From NCBI GenBank assembly GCA_036362985.1, contig JAYGXS010000001.1:74019691-74083690 (forward strand): a stretch of DNA of 64,000 nucleotides, written 5' to 3'. This DNA comes from Ligula intestinalis. Taxonomy: Eukaryota > Platyhelminthes > Cestoda > Diphyllobothriidea > Diphyllobothriidae. The notes beneath the pieces were generated by a model that was not told where the DNA came from, did no database searches, and worked only from the letters and a program-made list of their open reading frames with translations. A program made the translations under genes and the position numbers. Within the stretch, counting starts at the first letter, position 1; every line of letters starts with the position of its first letter. Shown here one piece after another: positions 1 to 10,600 of this stretch.

Positions 1-735
1 TCTACCCGTGGGACAACTAAGTAACGCCGTTTATCGTATACCGTGTGCTGGTTGCCCTTGCGTTTATATTGGCCAAACAGGCCGACGCCTTGAGACTCGC
101 ATCAACGAACACAAGTCAGCCGTTCGCCTACGGAACCATTTATCACTCGTATTTGCACACTCCATTGAATGTGATCACCGCTTCAATTGGGATGCCACCG
201 ACGTGATCGCAATGGCTAATACGCGACAAGTGAGAGAATTCCTTGAAGCTTGGCACTCGAATCCGGCTAGTATAAACAGGCACGTAGAGCTTGACTCACA
301 CTATACCGGGTTTCGTGCATGGTCTACTAATCTGGGCCCAGACTGAAACAACAGCAGGCTGTCCGTGCTCAGTCAAGTAGAATTTCTCTGACTCTTAACC
401 AGCCCCCCTGCCCCCAAACACGCGGCCCATAGTCCAAACGCTAACACACACCCCCTCCCCTCACTAGCACAACCTATCACCGCGGGTGTCACGTCACCAT
501 AACCCTTCCACCCAATCCCCCCTTCCCTCCCCTGTCCGTTGTAACCTCTGCCTCCAAAATATCTAGTGCGACATTCCCAGCCCTCACTTTGAATTTAGCC
601 TGACGACGAACACGTGATACTTGTTCGATAATTCACGAGTACAACTCGATTTTCCGAAGATCTTCTTTCTTTTCGTCATATCATCTCGGAATGCAACTTA
701 CTTCACTTATCCAACGGTCGAACTGTTGTGATTTT
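1..735 (+). mobile_element. Penelope-like element family A, 3' part, cut by the window edge
   Basis: The frame at 8-346 encodes the C-terminal GIY-YIG nuclease of a PLE: YRIPCAGC, VYIGQTGRRLETRINEH, and later EFLEAWHS. The nuclease domain follows the reverse transcriptase in these elements and nicks the target. About 390 nt of pyrimidine-rich 3' UTR follow. The last 130 nt (from TGACGACGAACA to ACTTCACTTATCC) recur at 16800-16915 and, inverted, near 20500-20620. The nuclease signature residues are intact in this piece. Confidence 0.85.
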
Positions 736-739
736 GTCT

Positions 740-769
740 CTGATGATGAATCTGTGTGTGGAACCGAAA
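740..769 (+). ncRNA. hammerhead-like core, PLE terminal type
   Basis: CTGATGA at 740-746 and GAAA at 766-769 are separated by 19 nt, with CT just before the core as at the other PLE termini. No GTC triplet follows and stem II pairs poorly, so it is probably a decayed copy. It lies just past the family A 3' end. Confidence 0.35.
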
Positions 770-1301
770 AATCAGACTGGTTAAGCTGTCGTTGCAACGC
801 TACTGTCTCCTTCCTCGCGTTTACCGTTTGCTCGCCTACACGACAGTCAAACATACAAATGGAAGGACAGTTCTCGCCAGATGTGAGCTCGCTAGGTAAA
901 GGTTAGGCATCCATTTTTTCAGCATAACATGTTTTAGGGTAAGGGGCAATTAAATGCAATCAATGTAATATGCCCATTAATTGGAACAGATTTTCGAACT
1001 AAACGACAACAATTCATATGAGCAGGTTTTCCTACTTGGAACGATGTAGTCATTGCACTGACGGCTTCAATAGCGCTACAACTATGATCTTCATTTATAC
1101 TCTTTTAGGTCCAGGAGTAACATACGGTTTTGCCTATGCTGTAAACACCTTTCCTAATCTATTGAAAGCATTTTTTATAAAGACTGACCTTAATCTTCTC
1201 AAAGTTAGTGATAACTAATTGATTCACGATAGTGGTGGTTCTTATAGCGTTTTTAGGAGACATAAAGTAAAAACGGGCTATTCAGCCATACATTAGCTAA
1301 C

Positions 1302-1433
1302 CTTGGGCTTCTTGATAGACCTCTTGAAGGTGATCATGGCCAGCTGCGAATCCACGCAAGGGTGCAGGAAAAGCTTTTCGGTTGTTAGATTGAACTCATA
1401 TCCTCTCAGATGGCAAGGGCTTGAGATAATTTC
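1302..1433 (-). CDS. NTPDase exon 6: cysteine-containing segment after region 4
   Basis: Acceptor CTTTTAG leads into 44 codons in phase 0 with two cysteines (SSPCHLRGYEF and LHPCVDS). This matches the PC...GY...PC spacing after region 4 in CD39-type enzymes. The proposed donor AAG|GTTAGC is non-optimal; reading through meets a TAA two codons later. No later exon was recognised in the last 1.3 kb. Confidence 0.7.
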
Positions 1434-4400
1434 CTAAAAGAAAGTTAGATAATTATGTTTACATATTTACATGTCCTGACATTTACCAGTTAAGATGTTG
1501 TAATATTCCTCCGATGTGCCTAATGACATTTATGGTCACACTGGTAAGTCTCTTTATTTTGTCGGCAAACTCTTAGATTAATATTTGAATTGTCTGTAGC
1601 CCGGTTTGAATGTTCAAAAATGTGAAAGGGCAATAGATATAGGCAAAGAAACCAGGTTTACCAACTCAAGTAAACAGTAAAAGTGCGAATACATGTCACC
1701 CACTCGGTTTGAGTGATATCACGTTTCTGCGAAAGGCTCCCAGCACTAATGAAACAAGTGTTGTAAAGAAGAGAAAAACGTGATCTCTGGCGACGACTTA
1801 GCTCGCGAATAACGGAGCAAAAACGGGAAGTTCGGAAAGGCGATCCACAGTCCCAGATCGCTACCCACACTCTGGAAGAAGGCCGTGAATTCGACTTCTC
1901 GAACACACGGATAATGGCACGAGCCAGTAATAAGACGGGACGCGAACTGCTGGAGTCCTGGATGTCAGATCCTAACTCCATAGACAGGCATGTGGGTATA
2001 CCGCCCTGTTATTTTGCCATCCGTGCCCGTGACCAGAAACCAGGGCCAAGTTCCTCGACAAGCATGCAGGCCACCACCTCAAGGTCACACGCCGTTACTC
2101 CAGGGACGCGCGTCGGAGACACGACAAGATAACGTGAGAATGGACGTGGCGTGGACAGGGACCAATCAATAATTGCCACCCCCCACTACCAACCCCATTT
2201 ATGCGCAGCTGACGCTTACTGTTCTCATTTACTCTGATGATGGCGTCTCGTGCGGAGCCGAAAGCTCAGAATAAAACTATCGTTCCAGAGATCGCGTCTT
2301 CCTCTTCTTTACAACAAGAACCTGGGGCACGCATATTCGCTTCTATTCGAAACAGGTGTTCTTTTAATTCCAGATTTACGTATTTTTCTGTGGGCCCCTG
2401 AGATCTTCATTAGTAAAATTAACGTGATGAACTAATTGATACTGTATTCAGCTTGTTAATTCATGGATGTTAACAATTGTTCCAGAAGAAGAAACTTCTC
2501 TACGCACAATCGGACGTCTGCCCACAGGTAACTGCTCTTTTCTGTGGAAAATTAATGATATGTTCCTGCTTTTCGCTGCCCCTGTCAGCTACAGTTCAAT
2601 CATTACTAATGAAAGAGGTTAGTACAATCTTTTTTGCTAAAATATGACAGCTGGGCACAACTTGCAAGCAACGGGGTGCAGTGATTTAAGGGCAGCTTGA
2701 CTAAACACTGGAATAACATGGGTCGGGTTTAATCTCCCTGAAGTAATATTGGTCTAAATGTGCCTGTGCGCCAGAAGTTGTAATATATTTTCGGATTTTA
2801 TGACTTATCTACCTTGTTTCAGGATTCACCAGTCTCGATACTTTACTCGCTTTGACCCTGATAAGCAGAAGATCTATCATCATGGTTTACTCCTATATTT
2901 CGCATATTTGATCTGCAGTGGACACCACCACTTCGATTATTGGTATCTTTTGACTAATATTTTGGATTCTTCATGGTATGGTCGATAGTATGCCGTGTGT
3001 TCGTTAGCATTGGGCAAATCATGTCCGGACCTACATTTCCTGTTGACATTTCAGTTAAAGTTTAACAAGCTATCTACGTTACGTTTATACTGAGTCGTAG
3101 TAGAGACAAACATTCGCGGGTGACGGATACCGCAGAATATCGGCAGAACACGACTGCGCATTCTATATTGAACGGAATTTAGATAAGAGCAACATTAAAT
3201 ACTTACCGCTGGACTTTAATATAAGCGAAAGCTAATGGTGTTTCATATGATCCATATGCAAAATTAAGATCCAAACCTGAAGAGCCAACCCTCAAGGTCT
3301 TTTCATTAAATCCGTTCAGTAGGCTAGACAGAGGAGTAAGTAAGCCCTATTTCGGGGGCATTGCAGTAATTGCCAGGGTCATTAGGTTTATTGAGAAGGC
3401 TTTCTTGTGAGGCCAGCTGATAGAAATAGGCTTCCTTTATTAACCAATAGGCCACCTAGTGGTCAAGGTGGTTTCTCTAATAGGTTTCTTGGTCTAGATG
3501 TTCCCTTTAGTAACCAATAGGATTGCTCTAATAGTTTTTTTGGTCTGCAGACTTATTTTTCACCAACGAGTTTATTTAAGCAAAACGATTACAAGTGACT
3601 TTACTTTATTTACTACTACTTACCACACATAAAACACGCATTACCTTTTCATTAATCAAGTATTAAACCTTTAATCACGGATTCCGTAAGACACTTGGGC
3701 GGGAAGAATTTATTTTCATGCGGTCGTTTATTGTTATTGCTAGCATTAGGATTAAGATTAGACTTAAGTTTAAGGTAAGAGCTAGGTAAAGGAGACATAT
3801 GGTCAATCACTGGAACAAAATTTATTTTTTCCTGAGCTTTTTAGCTCTTACAAGAGCCCATCGTCGCATTCGTAAGAGCTAGGGTTTGGGTTAGCATTGA
3901 GGCTAGGGAAGAGAAAAATTTACCCATTCTGGAGGGAAGGAGTGGTTGCGCATGGCCTCATTTATTGCTGGTGTGAGCTTTTTCTCCAGTGTCTTGGCGT
4001 TCGAAGGACAATTTATGCATAAAACTTGCGCCACAACTCCCGTGGGCACTACGAGGCATCACTGACAAGCCATACTCCTGAGTTTTACCTCATTCGGTGG
4101 TAGAGAATGAACAATAACCTGTGATTGAACTAAGAGACAGTACTCTTGTTAAAAGTATAGCGAAACACGTTGCTGATGAAACTCCTGCTATTTAATAACC
4201 ACATGCCCAGCTGGCAAACACTTATTGATAATATACAAAAGAGGGGGTTGGGACAGTCTCCGACTTACAGATTGGGGATCAGGGACGTTTTCAATGAGTG
4301 TTGCAAGGTAGCGCATCCGACTGGCCTCGTTGCCATAGCAAAGAAAACTGGAACTGTAAAGACGATAAGTCTCCCCAAACAGCTGCAGACTGGAGACCTG

Positions 4401-7400
4401 AGATTTGTATGCAGAGAGGTTGGCATCCACCGTCCCCGGTTTAAGCGCGAAGGAGATCTGAGTGCTGGCCCCACCCAAATCCAGAGCTCCCACCGTCTCC
4501 AATACCGGCATCGGCGTTTGATCAGTTTTCTATGGTACCCGCGTTTACGGGTTGACAAAAATGAATAAAATCTGAGTTTCAATTAACTGTACGCCTGCAG
4601 GCTGGGGACAGGGAGGTTTTCACGTACAAGTTAACACTCCTACCTTAATTATGCGGTTAATTATGGAGCCACATTCCAGCACCGTCAACATTTCTTTGAC
4701 GCAGAACCTTTGTGACTGTTCGACCATCAATTTCGATAAAGTTCACCATGTGCACCAATAGTGATGATGACTGTCCATGGGGGGTAGTTGAAAGTGATAG
4801 CAGACGTAGTAAGCACCAACCGCACTATTCACTTTTGCCATGCGTCAAGGAGATCAGATTGCATTGGGCAGTGGCAGCTTTCTTTAATGCAAGCCAAAAC
4901 ACCGCCTAACTCATTCTTAAGTGGCAGTAGACTTTGCGCTTGTACTACTGCATTATCTACCCTCACTCACCTTCAGTAGATGTTAAGACAGGCTCAAGGA
5001 GGCCGAGACTGATATGGCTACTGCGATTTCTACTACTAATAACTAGCAATGTAGCTGAATGGTAGCACTAGTGGTACTATTTCTGATGGTAGCATTAGTC
5101 AGAGGTGACGTGCATTAAAATCACACTAGGGCTCATATCCCCTTGATCTCAACAAATATTGTTAATCTGTGTTGAAACTATTTAGAGTAAACATATGTTT
5201 GGGACACTAAGCACATCAGGGCTTGCCTGGTTTCCGCTCTTTTAACTCTCTCCACCGGGCTGTGTCACCTTGTTGGCCAACGAAACGTTATTAAGTAGAA
5301 GTTTAAGTTCTACCATGCCTTTATGTCACATGGTGAAAACACACAATTCATATCATCTGGGTCCTTCATTCTTCACCTTTCAACATAGAACCGGGGCAGA
5401 AGATCGTAGTAGCAAGCATTATACCTATAAACTTAACTCACTGCGATAACTCCACCCCCATGCACATCAGCACACTCCTCATTAATAATAAATCTGACGG
5501 GTTTGAATCGAGCGCGGTCGGTTGTGGCTCGAATGGTTGCCATCTTACGGTGTAGCTGTTTAAGGCTGTAATAAGGCCTCGTTAACGTTATTGTCAGGAT
5601 ACTCCTATATATGTGGACTACCCCGACTTTATGAGTGATGCTCAGGGAGTGTAGAGTAGGGGCTAGGTCGCTTGCGTCCAATGAAGGCTTCCATTTACTG
5701 CTATCAACCAGGGCGCCACGTTCACCTCAGGTCATGTTGACTTTGCAGTGTAATCGGAGAATTATAAGTGTGGAGAGGGAGTGGGGTAGGTGCCTCGAAA
5801 GTGGTTTCCCTGTAACTAAATCCACGTGAAAATCACTGTTACTCCAGTTTCGCAGTGCGTATATACATATAAGAAGTTGGTGAGCTTCAGATAATCAAGA
5901 AAATCTATCACTTGTTCAGCAACTTGATTTATAAAATTGGTATGATTGCATTTGAAAAATGATTTTGTTGATGGAGTTGCAAACAGTAACAACAAAGTAG
6001 TGTTTTGCTTCTACTGGTCTTGGGTTCACAGAGCAGAAGTAAAACAGTGACACCAAAAAGCAATAAAATAGACAAGAACGACGTCTACATACTGCATCAC
6101 TCACTCTAATTGGAGAAGTCCATACGATTATTGACGAATTGAATTCTGGCTATGTTAGGATGTCCAATTACTAGGTCCCACAGCAACCAATATGCACGAC
6201 GAACAACTAATGTCCAAGACAATGGATTATGATTATCTTCTGCTTTGGTCACCTACCCATACATCTAGTAAACATGCCTTCATTGGAAAAGACGACAACA
6301 AATAACCTAAGAATGACTATACAGGCTTTCCTTGTTGTTGTTGATCAAAGTTTTGCGTCACGTAAGGGCTTTGGTAATGCGATCCCCTTTAAGGCTCAGG
6401 ATTACGCGTCCGACAGAAAATAAATGTTCATTTTTAATGCCGTAATTAAGCTAGTCCAATGTACGTCTCTACCATGCGATAGCTTCCTCTACTTTCACTA
6501 GTTGCATAGTGACTAAGAAATTAAAAGCACTTTTCTTGGCTAAAAGTTGTATCCGTGTGAAATGGTCGAAGTTAGAAAAAGATTAATTGCAGTGGTTGTC
6601 AGACAAGCTGAAAAAATTGAGTGAGCTTACATCATGAAGTCTTTTTGCCAGGTAGTTCACTGAGATCCAGGCGTAGCGACCCTCCCAATCGCCACTTATG
6701 ATCCGAATGTCCGAATACACATTTTGGACGGTGACTCCAATTTTGGATAGTGCGTAGCGCAACTCTTCAAGGAGGTCATCGGCATACATTGGCTGCCGGA
6801 CACTGTAAAAGTACAAATAAAAAAACAAGCATATTCTTCGGTTCTGCGCAAAATTCGGGCCATACATAAGTGGAAGAAATCGTTTAAAAACGCAGAACTC
6901 GGTTCACAGTCTAGTGTTGAAAACTATCAAAATGCAACTTTGCAGGCTAACCTCGCGTCTACAAAGGTATCTTATTAGACGGGCGCGGGTTCAGTTGGAT
7001 TATGATCAGCATCTATAAGAGACGTTTTTGTTGAAATGAACAGACATTATCGCATTTGCAAATGATTGAGAATGATGGAATAATCTCCCATATGCTCAAG
7101 AGAAGCTGCTGGAGCGGCCAGTTATTAAAACCTAACAGTCAAACATTTTTATTTTCTAGATACACTACTGAAATAACAGTAAAGTTTTTTATTCATGCAT
7201 AGTTGGGGGACCAGGGTACTTTGTGTTCTATAGTGCTTTGTTGTCTATACTAGAAACTTCGAAGGCCGCAATTAGGTTGCCAGTAATTATAGCACTTAGG
7301 AGAAAACGTCAGGTAAACAACAGCGGTCCCCACTTGCTGTTTTTTTGAAGGCAGGTGGCTCCTATGAAATAAAGCAGATATTAAATGGTTCACTTTCACT

Positions 7401-7558
7401 TACACACATTTTAAACGATTCCTATGCCAGTTAGATGGAGATTTAATTCATGAATCTAATTCGGAATTTTGTAGATGCCTTTGACAAAGATATCCTACAT
7501 CTCGAACTTGACCTCCATAATCCAGGAACTCCGACGGTTTGGGTACATTTATATACTT

Positions 7559-7623
<65 letters not shown>

Positions 7624-10600
7624 TGGGGTGTGACAGCGTTTGGGTGTAACTTGATACAGAACTGTTTCGGGCTTATTAGCCTTCATCAGCCAAGCATAAC
7701 CCTGAACACCAGCTGGTCAGACAACACAAACAAACGCACTCACAGACGGCGCAGTTGGTCCACCACTGGCCACACCTTCAAATTTGATGAGGCCGAAATT
7801 CTCGCAAGAGGTGACAATCGGGTGAGCCGAGAACTACTTGAGTCATGGTTCACGGGCCCCCAATCCATCAACAAGTGCAACGATTTGCCCAATCCATATT
7901 CAATCCTGAGATTCAATGTGGCCAAAGCAAGCCGTCACTTGAGGAATGGGCAGGCCACCGCCTCATCGTACGCCAACACCGGGGAGCCAGACGGCCGAGC
8001 AATCATCATGCCCGAGCTCACCGCCCGTGACGAAAGTTCAACAGGTCAGAGCCCGCGTGCCGTCCAACAAGCAGTCCACGCACAAGGAGGCAATTAACGT
8101 TAATTGTCGCTGTATGCTTGCAGTAATGACTGTGTCCTATAAATACTGCAAACGTCTGTGCACACTTAACCTTTCTGCTACTCATGTCTCTGATGATGAA
8201 TCCGCGACGGATATCGAAACGTCAGGCGAATAAACATATTGTGCCAGCAAGCGCGTTTGTTTGTGTTGTCCGACCAGCTGGTGTTCAGGGTTATGCTTGG
8301 CTGATGAAGGTTAATAAGCCCGAAACAGTTCTGTATCAAATAACCCCCAAATGCTGTCGTACCCCTATTACTGCTATTATGACTTGGCCTGAATCGGCCT
8401 GGCATGCGGTCATCTGTTGGCGACCTCTGACGACCACATGAATCTTGTTTAGTTCGGAAGGCTATTCGACCGGTGTTCGCACATTCCTCAGTGAATATAT
8501 ATATATATTGCTGATAGAGGCTAAAATGCGTGTTCCTGGAAATAAATGAGAAGGCAAGGTGATCGCAGGAACCAAGGATAAAATGTCTTGACGTTTCGGA
8601 ATCAGACAAGCTTCCATTGTCAAAGGCGGTAAATGTTCGAACGTTCACAATATTTATAGGTGAAATTTAGCTAGGCATGGGGATGACTGCTGTCATGCGG
8701 GTGCGGGCTCGTCTTGTCCGGGGGTGTTGGCGTTGGTGTCATAATTGCCATTGGCAGACCGGTAGCAACCGAGAAGTCACCGCGAACATGGCAACCGCAA
8801 TTTGCACCTCAAGAAGAAGGTGTGAACGCGACATGACGTCGGCCCGGCTTAACCTACGAACGATGCGCACCCGATCAATAGTAATTATCACACCAACGCT
8901 ACCATCCCCGAACAAGACGGGCCCACACCCGCATGACAACAGTCATCCCCATGCCTAGCTAAATTTCACCTATAAATATTGTGAACGTTCGTGCATTTAC
9001 CGCCTTTGACAATGGAAGCTTGTCTGATTCCGAAACGTCAGGACATTAAATCCTTGGTTCCTGCGATCGCCTTGCCTTCTCATTTATTTCCAGGAACACG
9101 CATTTTAGCCTCTATCAGCAATATATATATATATATATATATGCTAATAGAAGCGAAAATGCGTGTTCCCGGACATAATTGAGAAGGTTAGGCGATCACG
9201 GGAACCAAAGGTGTATCGTCCTGACGTTTCGAAATCATACAAGCATACCAAAAGTGTGAAGGTGACCCACTAAAAACGTTGGAAACGCAAATCAACTCAA
9301 CACTCAATGTGCTGAAAAACAATGGTGCGATGACCAGATTTGAACGATTGGCCATCAAACCAAACGATGCAGCGATGGCAAGACTCTACGGGCTACCCAA
9401 AGTTCACAAAGAGGGTACTCCACTTCGTCCGATCGTGTCATTGCAAGGCACACCCACATTTAACCTAGCAAAATGGATTTTTCGACGCTTGAATGCCCTT
9501 ACCTCGGGCTCTGATACGACAGTCCGATCAGCCACGGATTCCTTGGAGAGACTCACCGGGTTACACCTCGAGGCAGATGAAATCATGATGTCTTTCGACG
9601 TCATCTCACTGTTCACTACGATCCCACAGAGCCTGGCCATTGAAACTGTAAGCAACCTACTTGACACACGCTATATAGAGGCATCCAAAACACCTCAACG
9701 CGGAAATCTCATGCAGTTGGTAAAGTACTGCCTCAAAACCTACTTTACCTTCGAAGGGACGGTGTACGAGCAATCCAAAGGTACACCGATGGGATCACAA
9801 CTATCCTGTTTCATCGCCGAAGCGGTACTCCAGAGGTGAGAAGCACTAGTGTTCGCCACCCACAATCCAAAGTTTTGGGCGCGTTATGTAGACGACACTT
9901 TCGTCATCCTAAAACGGGAAGCAGTCACGGACTTCCATGCCCTCCTCAACTCAATTTTTCCGGATATTCAATTTACAATGGAGGCGGAGAACGATGGGCA
10001 GATGGCGTTCCTGGACGTGTTGGTTCATCGCAAGTCTGACGGGAACCTCAAGACGACGGTTTACAGGACAGCCACCAACACGCGTCAGAAACTGAACTAC
10101 CAAAGCAACCACCCATTGTCTCACAAACGCAGCTGTGTACGAAGTCTGTACAAAAGAGATGAAACTCACTGCAGCGAAAGAGCCGACAAAGTGGCCGAAC
10201 TCCGCTATCTGCAGCAGATGTTCACTACCAACGGATACCCCCGGAGCTTCATAGAGCGCAGTAGACGGGTCAACCCAATAAGAAAGCCAACGGACAACCA
10301 ACCAAAAGTCTGGCGGGCGCTACCGTATATTGCAAACGTGTCCAAAGCAGTCGCTCGACTCCTGCAACCATTAGGTATCGGCATCGCCCATAGACCCGAA
10401 GCAACGATCCGTCGATTGATAATGAAACCAAAGGCTCCCCTGTCCCGAGGTAAAACGGCCAACGTCGCGTATCGGATCAAATGTAGTTCCTGTGAAGTGA
10501 ACTATGTCAGGGAAACGGGCAAGCGATTGCAGACCCGCATGTACGAACAGGAAGGAGCGGTGCGCAGACAGGAAGAGCGCTCTCTAGTGGCAGAACATTG

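Larger units (their letters stand above)
1434..4268 (-). other. NTPDase intron 5
   Basis: Contains a PLE tail relic (about 1740-2290), an imperfect tandem repeat (3425-3556) and TTAGGG-like degenerate stretches around 3730-3910. Nothing else was recognised. Confidence 0.6.
7621..8367 (+). mobile_element. truncated PLE bounded by inverted hammerhead-bearing termini
   Basis: The left arm 7621-7740 is a near-perfect reverse complement of the right arm 8251-8367. Between them a plus-strand frame gives HTFKFDEAEILARG, then SRELLESWFTGPQSINK, the C-terminal GIY-YIG block of a PLE, followed by a short 3' UTR and a second hammerhead-like core (8190-8223). RT and N-terminal domains are absent. This is a severely 5'-truncated copy with its terminal repeat present twice in inverted orientation, a known PLE insertion form. 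Confidence 0.8.
8495..9140. mobile_element. head-to-head PLE termini forming a 260-bp inverted repeat
   Basis: The left arm (about 8495-8756) is the reverse complement of the right arm (about 8876-9140), with roughly 120 nt of spacer. Both arms hold the 3' UTR and terminal repeat of PLE family B, matching the end of the longer copy at 9141-11545: CAATGGAAGCTTG, ATTCCGAAACGTCAGGAC and GGAACACGCATTTTAGCC. The spacer is a remnant of the element's C-terminal tail. An (AT)n run marks both outer edges. Confidence 0.8.

Noticed and set aside
3425..3556. Possible CRISPR-like direct repeats
   Set aside because: Only two imperfect units in eukaryotic DNA; an ordinary tandem duplication.
9837..9839. 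TGA in the PLE as a selenocysteine or recoded codon
   Set aside because: No recoding signal was seen and all other copies here also carry nonsense codons; a disabling mutation is simpler.
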